A stretch of 64,000 bases of DNA from G965267605 sp965267605. Lineage in GTDB: Bacteria; Bacteroidota; Bacteroidia; Flavobacteriales_E; Vicingaceae. Position numbers and translations under genes: made by a program. This document shows, piece by piece, positions 50,109 through 59,358 of the stretch (positions are counted from its first letter, which is position 1; every line of letters starts with the position of its first letter). The DNA lies in assembly GCA_965267605.1 (NCBI GenBank), contig OZ254088.1, positions 2,418,001 to 2,482,000 on the forward strand, given 5' to 3'. The notes below the pieces were generated by a model. It ran no database searches. It was not told where the DNA came from and saw nothing but the letters and a program-made list of their open reading frames with translations.

Positions 50109-52388
50109 TTACTTTACAACTACCGCTTTCGAGAACGACTTGCCAGGTGTAGTAATGTTCACGAGATACATGCCTGGTGCCAAATCAGAAGTATTCAACA
50201 GCAGCAAGTTCTGACCTTCGTGAGCCATTTCGTTCACGTGCAGTACTTTTTTACCTGTTGGATCTACAATAGTCATCTGGACCTCTCCCGCATCTATATC
50301 TGATAGATTTACGTACAGCTGGTCTTGAACTGGATTAGGATACACGTTGGCGGTTCCTCCTTGTTCAAAGTTAACCGCAACTGGATCGAAGTATTCATCT
50401 TCACCATTATGGTCAACCTGGCGCAAGCGGTAATAACTCACCCCTTTTAGCGGATCTTCATCTACCAAGGAGTATGAACGTTGAACCTCGCTGTTACCGG
50501 CACCTTTAATCGTACCAATCTTCTCCCAGGTTTGACCATTGGAAGAACGCTCGATTTCGAACCTGTCATTGTTGATCTCGGTCAGCGTAGTCCAATCAAG
50601 TTTCACCTTGTCCTTTTCCTGGATTACCTGAATATCCAGTAACTCCACCGGTAGAGGTGCCAAGGCAGAAGAAATAACCCATGGCGACCATGCACTTACA
50701 CCATTAGCACTACAAGTACCAACTCCCGAAGTAACCCCAGTTCCAGACCCAATAGGAGTATCCCACTTACCTGTGGAAGTATTCCATCTCTGTAATCCTA
50801 GTGCACTGGTATTGTAGGCCGGCCACATCGTATTTTCTGCACCAGCGTACCTAAAGACTACATTACCAGAGTTAGATGGCGCGTTGGTAAGCACCCACCA
50901 TCTGTCGATAACCGCTTCTTGCGAACCATCTTTTCCAAGGGTAGGATCGTACATTGCCGTAACCCCCGTAGCCCATGGCACATTGTTGGTTGTAGGTGTA
51001 GACCATGTAGCTGCCGTAAACATCCCAACCGTACCAGCTTGCACGTGATACGACCATGGAATGTAAGTACCGCTACTGTTACCAAAGGCATAATTATGAG
51101 CTGAATTTGAATGACGAATCATCCAAGCCAATTCACTCGTTTCAGACTCACTAATGATGTACCCGTTCGTTCTAACAATTGCAGTTGGCGAGCCTCCAGC
51201 ATACCATCCCAGTACCAGCAACGATAAAGTGTTGTTGTTAAGGTCTACAGCTCCATTCTGCAACTGCACTCGAATGTCAACATCCACATCTGTATTGAGG
51301 GTTAGTGTTCCACTCGATTTGTTAACGATGATATCCCAGAATACCGGTTTGACGGCACCATTGATGCTTTGTGCTCCTGTTCCATCAAACCTGTGCACAT
51401 CATTTCCATCATTCCATCCTCTTGTATTCGTGAAGTTCCCTTGAATATCAAAGTTACCAGCTGAAGTACCAGTAGTGGAACTGTTGATGATCAGGTTACC
51501 ATACCCTGTTCCACCAATCGCTGTAACAGATTGTGATGTTCCATTGTACTCGAAAGTAGATGTTTGGTTCAGACTATAAGTAGTAAACGGTCCTGGAAAA
51601 TTATTCGTTGATGCTACAGAAACGTACGACCCAGCACCAAACGTACATGTTGTACCAAGACCTGCCCATGTGTTAAATCCGCAATTACCACCATTAACGG
51701 TTGCACCCGCCTTAACAGTAAATGCACCGTTATACAATCCAAACCATGCGGCACTTGTACCATTGATTGTAAGTGTAGGTGTGTTACTAACTCCAACTAT
51801 TACACTCTCACCCAAGAACAGGGTAACAGTGCCGTTTTCCGTTAGTGTTTGACTCCCATCCTTGTCAAACCAAATATCAGGTTCAGTTCCAGGAGCTGTT
51901 CTTCCCCAGGGTCCAATTACAACATCACTTCTAAATTCAAGGCGACCAGGATTGTTCGTGTTGCTTTCCACCAAAACAGTGCGAACACCCGCATCATCAA
52001 AAATGGCACGACCACCAAAGATGATACCACTACCTGATCCGTTTACATCCACCGTAGCCTGTGTGTTGTTGTTACCGCTCGCTACCTTAAATCTTCCCGT
52101 ATTATTGAGCGTCAGTAAACTGGAACCAGTTGAAAATCTACCCACACGATTGGATCCACTTACCCTGAAATCCAACGCTCGTATAGTAACAGAAGCACTC
52201 ATGGTAATGGTTGTTGAAGAAGTAAGGGTGATTACGCAACTATCGTTGGTACCCAAAGCCCCTGTTGGACTCCAGTTATTACCGTTATTGAAGTCGTTAT
52301 TCGATGCCCCAGTCCAGGTCCTAAGCACCTGCGCACTGCCCAAGAAAGGCACTACTCCAAGAAGTATGATCATTAGAATTCTTCTCAT
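50109..52388 (-). CDS. Large T9SS-secreted protein
   Basis: 759 residues. Signal peptide RRILMIILLGVVPFLGSAQ. The start RTWTGASNNDFNNGNNWSPT is the glycine/asparagine-rich beta-helix type common in Bacteroidota surface proteins. A fibronectin-like module near residues 575-660 (LPVELLDIQVIQEKDKVKLD, then WTTLTEINNDRFEIERSSNG) precedes the C-terminal type A sorting domain, from NVYPNPVQDQLYVNLSD to FSKAVVVK. The upstream gene ends 2 nt before it. Function is probably adhesion or surface structure; no enzyme motif. Confidence 0.88.
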   Translation of the reverse strand: MRRILMIILLGVVPFLGSAQVLRTWTGASNNDFNNGNNWSPTGALGTNDSCVITLTSSTTITMSASVTIRALDFRVSGSNRVGRFSTGSSLLTLNNTGRFKVASGNNNTQATVDVNGSGSGIIFGGRAIFDDAGVRTVLVESNTNNPGRLEFRSDVVIGPWGRTAPGTEPDIWFDKDGSQTLTENGTVTLFLGESVIVGVSNTPTLTINGTSAAWFGLYNGAFTVKAGATVNGGNCGFNTWAGLGTTCTFGAGSYVSVASTNNFPGPFTTYSLNQTSTFEYNGTSQSVTAIGGTGYGNLIINSSTTGTSAGNFDIQGNFTNTRGWNDGNDVHRFDGTGAQSINGAVKPVFWDIIVNKSSGTLTLNTDVDVDIRVQLQNGAVDLNNNTLSLLVLGWYAGGSPTAIVRTNGYIISESETSELAWMIRHSNSAHNYAFGNSSGTYIPWSYHVQAGTVGMFTAATWSTPTTNNVPWATGVTAMYDPTLGKDGSQEAVIDRWWVLTNAPSNSGNVVFRYAGAENTMWPAYNTSALGLQRWNTSTGKWDTPIGSGTGVTSGVGTCSANGVSAWSPWVISSALAPLPVELLDIQVIQEKDKVKLDWTTLTEINNDRFEIERSSNGQTWEKIGTIKGAGNSEVQRSYSLVDEDPLKGVSYYRLRQVDHNGEDEYFDPVAVNFEQGGTANVYPNPVQDQLYVNLSDIDAGEVQMTIVDPTGKKVLHVNEMAHEGQNLLLLNTSDLAPGMYLVNITTPGKSFSKAVVVK

Positions 52389-52390
52389 AT

Positions 52391-52810
52391 CTACTTGTAA
52401 CTGTTTTGTACTACTATTGACAACTTGACCTGATCTAGTTTTGTAGGACTCAGTCCTGACTTATTAAGTCTTTGAAGAATGTCCTTGTAATCAGTAGCCT
52501 CCTGAAACATTTGTTGTACGGCAGCATTCCCGCATATCTCAACATTCGTTTCAGTTCCATTCTTGTAACCATCAATCTCCTGTTGTGAAACACTTACATA
52601 GTAACCCTTAACATCAGAAGATTTAAACGTGATGGAATTAATATTGGTCAGCAACTGCTCTTGAGCAGAAACCAGCGATCCTGAATTATCGGCTGGAAGA
52701 TTCGCATTCGCTTGCGTTTGAACTTGTTGCGCATTCACATCGTAAGCGGTTATCACCAACAACCCCAAAAACAGGAGTACGCTCCCGAACATATTTCTGC
52801 ACCTTTTCAT
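52391..52810 (-). CDS. Exported hypothetical protein
   Basis: 139 residues from the ATG at 52810, with signal KRCRNMFGSVLLFLGLLVIT and cleavage around NAQ. The mature part is short and hydrophilic: ANLPADNSGSLVSAQEQLLT and VKGYYVSVSQQEIDGYKNG, then QMFQEATDYKDILQRLNKSG. No family recognised. It lies 2 nt upstream of the large T9SS gene and is probably expressed with it. Confidence 0.6.
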   Translation of the reverse strand: MKRCRNMFGSVLLFLGLLVITAYDVNAQQVQTQANANLPADNSGSLVSAQEQLLTNINSITFKSSDVKGYYVSVSQQEIDGYKNGTETNVEICGNAAVQQMFQEATDYKDILQRLNKSGLSPTKLDQVKLSIVVQNSYK

Positions 52811-53033
52811 ACTTAATACCTCTTTGGTCCCCAGTCGAATAACTAAATTAAGTCTATTTGCCAGATCAGGCAAGCAATTATCACACAAAATCGAGTATTT
52901 ATATCTTATATATATCCAGTAACAGTATTTTATTTCGCAAATAGTGAGGTATGCTTCCTTTTATTTCTTGAAACTCCTGTATGTATGCGTACTTATACTA
53001 ACACTTGCGCGAATACTGTAACTTCGGCTGCTC
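52811..53033. other. AT-rich divergent intergenic region
   Basis: 223 nt between the exported hypothetical gene and pabB. It holds a short palindrome TTGCC-AGATCA-GGCAA at 52858-52873 and an AT tract TTATATCTTATATATATCC around 52900. No good TAnnTTTG box with a TTG partner was found on either strand. Confidence 0.4.
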
Positions 53034-54263
53034 GTGAAAACAGTGCAGATAGACCAGATTTCCGAAGTTATCGCAGCCATTCATCAGCGGTATGATTACA
53101 TATGCGTACTGGATTCATCCCGACTTTTAGACAAGCATAGTCGTTACGATGCACTAATTATGGCAGGGAATCAAGTGGCAAGCACCGACTTTGACCAGGC
53201 CGTAAATGAAGATGGTCAGTGGAAATTTGGCTACATCTCGTACGAGTTCAAAAATCAATTGGAGGAGCTGTCTTCAGGTCATACCCCCTCAGTTTTTTCG
53301 GATCCTTTTTGCTTTGTGAATGCAGAATTGGTGGTAAGCATTAAGAACGATCACTTTGAAATACTTAAAGGTGAGCTACCTGCCGATCAGACAGATATAC
53401 CTGAGGAACAACTGCCCATCCTTGAATTTAGAGACAGGATAGATAAAGCCACTTACCTCAACAGGGTGAATTCATTGTTGGATCATATCCAAAGTGGGAA
53501 CATTTACGAAGTGAATTTCTGCCAGGAGTTCTATGCTGAAGACGTGGGGCTCTCCATGACCGGATTGTTTCACAAGATGCGAAGGTCTTTTCCAGCGCCT
53601 TTCACCTCGTATCTCAAAATGAACAACTCTTCTGCTGTTTGTAACAGTCCGGAACGTTTTCTCATGAGAAATGGAAATCGCATCATCTCCCAACCAATCA
53701 AGGGAACAGCACCAAGAAGCAACAACCCGGAGGAAGATGAACAAAACAAACTTCAGTTGACTCAGGATCCCAAAGAAAGAAGCGAGAACATTATGATCAC
53801 GGATCTGGTGCGGAATGACCTTTCAAAACATGCAGTGCCAGGATCAGTGAAGGTTGAAGAATTATGTGGGGTATATACCTTCCCCTTATGGCACCAGATG
53901 ATCTCAACTGTTGTGGCAGAAGTAGAGCCTGGGGTTTCGAATAGCAATGTTATTAAAGGTGCATTTCCAATGGGCTCCATGACCGGTGCGCCCAAGATCA
54001 GGGCAATGGAACTCATTGAAGAGCATGAAGCGTTCGCCAGAGGGCTTTATTCTGGAAGTATTGGATACATCACTCCGGAGGGTGATTTCGACTTCAATGT
54101 GGTAATCCGAACGTTCCTTTACAATGAAGAGTCGAAATACCTGAGCTATAGCACAGGTGGTGCCATTACCAACAAATCCATTCCCGAAAAAGAATACGAA
54201 GAATGCCTGCTAAAGGCCAAACTGATAAATCAATTGTTCGATGGATCTGATCAAGACATTTGA
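53034..54263 (+). CDS. pabB: Aminodeoxychorismate synthase component I
   Basis: 409 residues starting with GTG. Chorismate-utilising enzyme for p-aminobenzoate, a folate precursor. PabB rather than TrpE is indicated by SQPIKGTAPR near residue 222: the Lys is the PabB nucleophile, where TrpE has Ala. Other motifs: LDHIQSGNIYEVNFCQEF, ENIMITDLVRNDLSKHA, FPMGSMTGAPKIRAMELI and LSYSTGGAITNKS. No pabA is present in the window. Its end overlaps tilS by 23 nt. Confidence 0.92.
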   Translation: MKTVQIDQISEVIAAIHQRYDYICVLDSSRLLDKHSRYDALIMAGNQVASTDFDQAVNEDGQWKFGYISYEFKNQLEELSSGHTPSVFSDPFCFVNAELVVSIKNDHFEILKGELPADQTDIPEEQLPILEFRDRIDKATYLNRVNSLLDHIQSGNIYEVNFCQEFYAEDVGLSMTGLFHKMRRSFPAPFTSYLKMNNSSAVCNSPERFLMRNGNRIISQPIKGTAPRSNNPEEDEQNKLQLTQDPKERSENIMITDLVRNDLSKHAVPGSVKVEELCGVYTFPLWHQMISTVVAEVEPGVSNSNVIKGAFPMGSMTGAPKIRAMELIEEHEAFARGLYSGSIGYITPEGDFDFNVVIRTFLYNEESKYLSYSTGGAITNKSIPEKEYEECLLKAKLINQLFDGSDQDI

Positions 54264-55563
54264 AGCCTATAACGACAAGCACCAGTTGATACCAGAAGGC
54301 GCCAAAGTGCTCGTAGCCGTTAGTGGCGGTGTTGACTCTATGGTACTGCTACACTTGCTGAGAAGGAGTGGCGTGAATGTTGGCGTAGCACATTGCAACT
54401 ACCAATTGCGTGGAGAGGATTCGAACCTTGATGAAGCGTTGGTGCGCACGTTTTGTGTTGAAGCCAATGTTCCGTTTCACTCAAAGCAGTTCAACACGAA
54501 GGAAATAAGTGATGCAAGTCCATCTTCACTACAAATGGTTGCACGTGACTTACGGTACCAATTCTTCGATTCCTGCATGGACGAGGGTTATGATCTGGTA
54601 GCAACAGCACACACACTCAACGATAATCTGGAAACAGTTTTGATGCGATTAGCAACAGGCGCTGGGCTTGAAGGTTTATCGGGCATACCGGTGAAAAACG
54701 AAACAATCGTCAGACCTCTGCTCTTTGCTCCAAAAGGTGTGATATACGATTACGCCCAACAACTGGAAGTTCCTTTCCGAGAAGATGCATCTAACCAATC
54801 TGATGACTACGACCGCAACTTCATCAGGAACAATATCGTTCCTCACCTGGAAGAACTCAATCCCAATCTTTACAATGCAGTTGCCAATTCCATTAACTAC
54901 ATCGGGGAAGCGAAAGAAATTGTGGACGAAGAACTTGATGCGATCAGGGAGCTATTGGAAGACCGCGGTGATAAAATGTACATCTCCATCGACATGATAT
55001 CAAATCACGTTGCACCGGTAACGCTCATGTACTCTATCGTCAAAGACTTCGGCTTCAACTCGGAACAGGCTGAGCAGATTCTGGCATCCGTTTCCTCACA
55101 GCCAGGCAAGCACTTCAATTCAGTAGAATACAAGATTACTCGAGACCGTGAGCATTGGATACTTGAACCCATCAAAACACATGAGGCAGTTAACGTAACC
55201 GTTGATTCCGAAGAGGATCTTAGGGAGCTCACCAACTACTTGCAGGTTGAAGTTGGACTTCCCGCTGATATGGAGATTTCTGATAACAATAATGAGGCGT
55301 ATCTCGACCTGGATAAACTGCAGTTTCCCATTTCACTCAGGTATTGGGAAGAGGGAGATAGGATGCAACCCCTTGGGATGGAGGGGTCCAAAAAGATCAG
55401 CGACATCCTGATCGATGATAAGATTCCACAACCTGAAAAGGAAAGTCAATTGGTTTTTACGGATAATGATGGGATTCAGTGGCTCGTTGGAAGACGAAGT
55501 GCTGACGGATGTAAGATAGACGACTCTACCCGTAGGGTGCTGAAACTCAGCCTCACTGATTAA
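54241..55563 (+). CDS. tilS: tRNA(Ile)-lysidine synthetase
   Basis: 440 residues. The PP-loop AVSGGVDSMVLLHLLRRSG near residue 26 binds ATP for adenylation of the cytidine at position 34 of tRNA-Ile2. Also present are VAHCNYQLRGEDSNLDEALV, AHTLNDNLETVLMRLATGAG and FREDASNQSDDYDRNFIRNN, all typical of TilS. The C-terminal TilS domain reads YWEEGDRMQPLGMEGSKKIS followed by LIDDKIPQPEKE. Its start lies 23 nt inside pabB. Confidence 0.96.
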   Translation: MDLIKTFEAYNDKHQLIPEGAKVLVAVSGGVDSMVLLHLLRRSGVNVGVAHCNYQLRGEDSNLDEALVRTFCVEANVPFHSKQFNTKEISDASPSSLQMVARDLRYQFFDSCMDEGYDLVATAHTLNDNLETVLMRLATGAGLEGLSGIPVKNETIVRPLLFAPKGVIYDYAQQLEVPFREDASNQSDDYDRNFIRNNIVPHLEELNPNLYNAVANSINYIGEAKEIVDEELDAIRELLEDRGDKMYISIDMISNHVAPVTLMYSIVKDFGFNSEQAEQILASVSSQPGKHFNSVEYKITRDREHWILEPIKTHEAVNVTVDSEEDLRELTNYLQVEVGLPADMEISDNNNEAYLDLDKLQFPISLRYWEEGDRMQPLGMEGSKKISDILIDDKIPQPEKESQLVFTDNDGIQWLVGRRSADGCKIDDSTRRVLKLSLTD

Positions 55564-55582
55564 ATCCTTACATTAGATTCCT

Positions 55583-56086
55583 ATGCAGGAAGATGCGGAA
55601 TTCTTGTTTGAAGAGCGGCAGTTCGTAGGCTCCAACAAATTCTCTCTTTTGAGAAGAATGTTGTTCGCGTTGTTTTGTTTCGCAGCGTATTACTTAAGCG
55701 TTGAAGAGCAGGTTGATGTGCCCGAGAAAGCCGCAGAGATCTTTTTTATCATGGGTGTAGTGCTTATCGCGGCTTCCATTCTGTTGCTGTTTGTAATGCA
55801 TATGTCTACCCGCGTTACCAGGGATTACATGATCATTGACGGGCTGTGGACGGCCAGAAAGGTGAAAATTGATCTTCACAGCATTGTTTCTGTACGGAGG
55901 GATAAATACAGTAAGTATCCTCTAAACCGTCCAAAATATAACCTACATCGCAAGGGAAAGATCAAATTCTATACTGGCGGCCGAGATGCAGTAATACTCA
56001 CGGATAAGGAAGGATTAGAGTATATTGTAGGCACCCAACGACCAGATGCACTTTTAACAGCTCTTAACAAGGTTGTAGAAAAATAG
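55583..56086 (+). CDS. Small membrane protein with PH-like tail
   Basis: 167 residues. Two membrane helices, LLRRMLFALFCFAAYYLSVE and IFFIMGVVLIAASILLLFVM, are separated by about 15 residues. A cytosolic PH-like beta domain follows (YMIIDGLWTARKVKIDLHSI, AVILTDKEGLEYIVGTQRPD ALLTALNKV in parts), whose GTQRP-x-x-L-x-x-A-L ending is typical of bacterial PH domains. The role is unknown. Follows tilS after 19 nt. Confidence 0.65.
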   Translation: MQEDAEFLFEERQFVGSNKFSLLRRMLFALFCFAAYYLSVEEQVDVPEKAAEIFFIMGVVLIAASILLLFVMHMSTRVTRDYMIIDGLWTARKVKIDLHSIVSVRRDKYSKYPLNRPKYNLHRKGKIKFYTGGRDAVILTDKEGLEYIVGTQRPDALLTALNKVVEK

Positions 56087-56136
56087 GATTTAAATAATGA
56101 CGTCCCAAAACAACCGTAAACACTGGATTCTTTAAT

Positions 56137-56144
56137 TATTTTTG
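56137..56144 (+). promoter_or_regulatory. -7 box upstream of the dsbD-like gene
   Basis: TATTTTTG, a perfect TAnnTTTG box, 16 nt before the ATG at 56161. No TTG at a suitable upstream distance. Confidence 0.4.
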
Positions 56145-56160
56145 AATAAATCCGTTGAAG

Positions 56161-58674
56161 ATGAAAAGACTTGGAGGAATACTCAGTTTCTTGTTCTTAC
56201 TAACCGCACTAACTCCTGCGATCGCACAAATCTACGATCCGGTTAAATGGAAGTTCTCTGCGGAAAAACAATCTGAAACGGAGTATACGATTGTTCTGAA
56301 AGCCAGTGTGGAAAAGGGCTGGCATCTTTACTCTCAACACCTCGGAAGCCAGGACGGACCTATTCCAACTTCATTCCAATTCAAGAAATCAGCAGATTAC
56401 AGCCTGTTAGGTAAAGTGGATGAAGGGAAGTCTATCAAGAAGTACGATCCCAATTTTGAGATGGACCTCAACTTCTTTGAGAACAGTGCTACGTTCAAGC
56501 AGAAGATCAAGATTGAAAACGGTACGGCAGCTACGGTAAAGGGTACGCTTGAGTACATGGTTTGTAACGATGAAATGTGCCTGCCACCGGAACTGGTTGA
56601 CTTCTCCGTGCAGTGTGGTGAGAAAAAAGCAGGTCAGGAAACTGGTGATGAACAGACCAATGAAGATTCTGCTGTAGCGGTACAGGAAAATCCGGAGAAC
56701 CAGCAACTCCAGGATCCAGTGAAGATTTCCTTTGAGATCAAAGACAAAGGAAATAACGAATACACCTTCGTTGTGCACGCGAAGATTGATGAAGGCTGGC
56801 ACTTCTACTCACAGACCCTTCCTTCCGAAGATGGCCCGGTTGCAACGGAGATCAACTTTAAAGACAACGCTGCATATACATACGATAAGCTCGCCAAGGA
56901 AATTGGCAGCATGAAAACGGAATTCGATCCGCAGTTTGAAATGGACCTGAACTTCTACGAGGATGAAGTGACTTTCGAACACACGATCACGCGCGTAGAT
57001 GCCACAGGCGGCAAACTGGAAGGTGAGGTATACTACATGGTTTGTAATGCAGAGATGTGTCTTCCCCCTACTCCTGTGGAGTTTGTCATCGATTTCGATA
57101 AGATGACGGTAGCTGAACCATCATTGGATCTTGTAACCGCTGTGAATGGAAAGATCGAGTATGACGATCCTAACATTGATTTAGATAACCCGGTAAACGA
57201 TTGCGGTGACAAGCGTGAAGAACATTCCCTTTGGGGCATCTTCCTACTTGGAATGGTTGGTGGGTTCATTGCGTTGCTAACGCCCTGTGTATTCCCTATG
57301 ATCCCACTTACAGTAAGCTTCTTTACGAAAGGAAGTCAGGGAAGAAAGGGTGTAATGAGATCGATTACGTATGGCTTCTTCATTGCGTTAATCTATTTCT
57401 TGTTGAGTACTCCATTCCACCTTATACCTGACATTGATCCGGAGATATTGAATCAGATCTCAACCAATACATGGTTGAACCTGATCTTCTTCGCAATCTT
57501 CATTGCGTTCGCATTATCCTTCTTCGGGTACTTTGAAATCACATTGCCGAGCCGATGGGGAAACAAGACCGATACAGCCGCCAATGTTGGTGGCGGGTTC
57601 GGCATCTTCTTTATGGCACTTACCCTGGCTATCGTATCGTTTTCATGTACAGGCCCAATCCTTGGATCTCTGCTTGCGGGAACACTTGACGGTGGCGCTG
57701 GAGTAACCAACATTCTTGGCATGGATTTGCAAACAGTAGCCGTGAAACTGACCCTTGGAATGACAGGATTTGGTTTGGCGCTCGGCCTTCCGTTTGCACT
57801 GTTTGCGATGTTCCCAAGATTTATGGAAGCACTTCCTTCTTCGGGTGGTTGGTTGAATTCCGTTAAAGTTGTATTGGGATTTGTTGAAGTTGCACTTGCC
57901 ATCAAGTTCCTTTCTAACGCAGACCTTGTTGAGCAATGGGGACTTCTAAAGAGGGAAACATTCTTTGCATTGTGGTTCGTCATTGGATTGGCAACAGTAT
58001 TGTACTTGTTGGGCAAAATCAAATTCCCACACGATTCGAAGGTAGAGCGACTATCTCCCGTGAGGATAGGATTCGTAATCATGTTCACTGCGTTTACGAT
58101 CTATCTGCTTCCAGGAATTTTCAATGCCAAATGGTGGGAGCATAACTTGCTAAGTGGATTCCCTCCACCCAAGTATTATAGCTATGCTAAACACGAGCAT
58201 GAAATCCGAACGTTCATGGATTACAATGAAGGTTTAGCCGTGGCAGCGAAAGAAGGTAAACCTGTAATGTTAGATTTCACAGGTTGGGCATGCGTTAACT
58301 GCCGTAAGATGGAAGACAACGTATGGGTTGAGGATGAAATCAAACAAATTCTGACCGAGAAGTATGTGGTAATCTCGCTGTATGTTGACGAGAAGACCAA
58401 GCTTGCCGAAGGAGACCAGGAAGTGATCTCGGTTCCAACAGCAGACGGAGGCACCAAAAAGAAAAAGATCACTACTGTGGGGCAACGTTGGAGTACGCTC
58501 GAAACACTCACCTACGGTAACAACACGCAGCCACTTTATGCTCTGATCACAGCGGACAGGAAACTACTTACCAATCCGGTGGGATACACCCCAGAGATCA
58601 GCGAATATCGTGACTTCCTTGAGTGCGGGTTAAATGCCTACGACAAGGTGAACAATCAGACAGCCGAGAAGTAA
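56161..58674 (+). CDS. dsbD: DsbD-like thiol:disulfide interchange protein with duplicated alpha domain
   Basis: 837 residues from the ATG at 56161. Signal peptide ends APAIAQ. Two DsbD-alpha-like domains follow: residues about 25-155 and 185-325, each with W-H-x-Y-S-Q and a C-x4-C pair (YMVCNDEMCLPP, YYMVCNAEMCLPP). The membrane domain (about 350-645) has LLTPCVFPMIPLTVSFF and VSFSCTGPILGSLLAG with its two redox Cys, and a C-terminal thioredoxin domain has GWACVNCRKMEDNVW near residue 710. It carries electrons from cytosolic thioredoxin to periplasmic partners. E. coli DsbD has only one alpha domain. Confidence 0.92.
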   Translation: MKRLGGILSFLFLLTALTPAIAQIYDPVKWKFSAEKQSETEYTIVLKASVEKGWHLYSQHLGSQDGPIPTSFQFKKSADYSLLGKVDEGKSIKKYDPNFEMDLNFFENSATFKQKIKIENGTAATVKGTLEYMVCNDEMCLPPELVDFSVQCGEKKAGQETGDEQTNEDSAVAVQENPENQQLQDPVKISFEIKDKGNNEYTFVVHAKIDEGWHFYSQTLPSEDGPVATEINFKDNAAYTYDKLAKEIGSMKTEFDPQFEMDLNFYEDEVTFEHTITRVDATGGKLEGEVYYMVCNAEMCLPPTPVEFVIDFDKMTVAEPSLDLVTAVNGKIEYDDPNIDLDNPVNDCGDKREEHSLWGIFLLGMVGGFIALLTPCVFPMIPLTVSFFTKGSQGRKGVMRSITYGFFIALIYFLLSTPFHLIPDIDPEILNQISTNTWLNLIFFAIFIAFALSFFGYFEITLPSRWGNKTDTAANVGGGFGIFFMALTLAIVSFSCTGPILGSLLAGTLDGGAGVTNILGMDLQTVAVKLTLGMTGFGLALGLPFALFAMFPRFMEALPSSGGWLNSVKVVLGFVEVALAIKFLSNADLVEQWGLLKRETFFALWFVIGLATVLYLLGKIKFPHDSKVERLSPVRIGFVIMFTAFTIYLLPGIFNAKWWEHNLLSGFPPPKYYSYAKHEHEIRTFMDYNEGLAVAAKEGKPVMLDFTGWACVNCRKMEDNVWVEDEIKQILTEKYVVISLYVDEKTKLAEGDQEVISVPTADGGTKKKKITTVGQRWSTLETLTYGNNTQPLYALITADRKLLTNPVGYTPEISEYRDFLECGLNAYDKVNNQTAEK

Positions 58675-58680
58675 AAGGGA

Positions 58681-59130
58681 TTACTCCAAATCGAAGATTG
58701 GGTCCGGAGCCCTTACGTATTTCTTCTTCTTGGGCTTGATCTTCTTTACGAACATCACGTTGATCAGCTCGTCATCCATCGTAACCATGGTTTTAGAAAT
58801 ACCATTGCTAACACCAATGTTGTCGTCTGGGTGCTTGTACTGACGTACAACCTTTTCATACGTGTTGTCCTCGAATTTCAAAAAGATCTCAGATTTAACG
58901 ATAAGACCCTCCTTTACGCGAACCTTTCCATAGAAGCAATCGGCACTAGAACCTCTTCTAAAACTTAGAATAACGTCATCGTATACACCATCGGCAATTG
59001 GATGTGCACCTCGCTTCTCAAACACCTTTGCATATCGTTGATAGCACGTTGGTGTAGCTTCTTCCTGGTTCTGTGCAAATGCGCCCACAGACATCATCAA
59101 AATAAGCGCAACTGGTAGGATTCGTTTCAT
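58681..59130 (-). CDS. Exported hypothetical protein
   Basis: 149 residues from the ATG at 59130; signal KRILPVALILMMSVGAFAQ. The mature part, CYQRYAKVFEKRGAHPIADG with VILSFRRGSSADCFYGKVRV and then EIFLKFEDNTYEKVVRQYKH, looks like a small beta-rich domain with two cysteines that could pair. No family recognised. Convergent with dsbD, 6 nt apart. Confidence 0.65.
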   Translation of the reverse strand: MKRILPVALILMMSVGAFAQNQEEATPTCYQRYAKVFEKRGAHPIADGVYDDVILSFRRGSSADCFYGKVRVKEGLIVKSEIFLKFEDNTYEKVVRQYKHPDDNIGVSNGISKTMVTMDDELINVMFVKKIKPKKKKYVRAPDPIFDLE

Positions 59131-59358
59131 CTCTTCTGAATTTCTGGTTTCTAATTTAAATAAATTGACGTTCACCCTGCACGGGTGCTGTTTCGTATGG
59201 TTATCGATCGTTAGACAAAAACCAGACCATTCTCACGTGCGCGCGAATTTCTGAAATGGAAATTGCAACGGCATCCGTACTTCAACGCAAACCAACTTCA
59301 GTCCGAATACCTATAAAATTGGATTGTTTTCCTTTGGCGACTTCAAAAAATCTCTCTC
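59131..59358. other. Divergent intergenic region
   Basis: 228 nt between the exported hypothetical gene and comM. A short palindrome CCCTGCACGGGTGC lies around 59178. TTCCTTTG about 25 nt before the comM ATG is one base off the TAnnTTTG box. No gene or tRNA seen. Confidence 0.4.
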
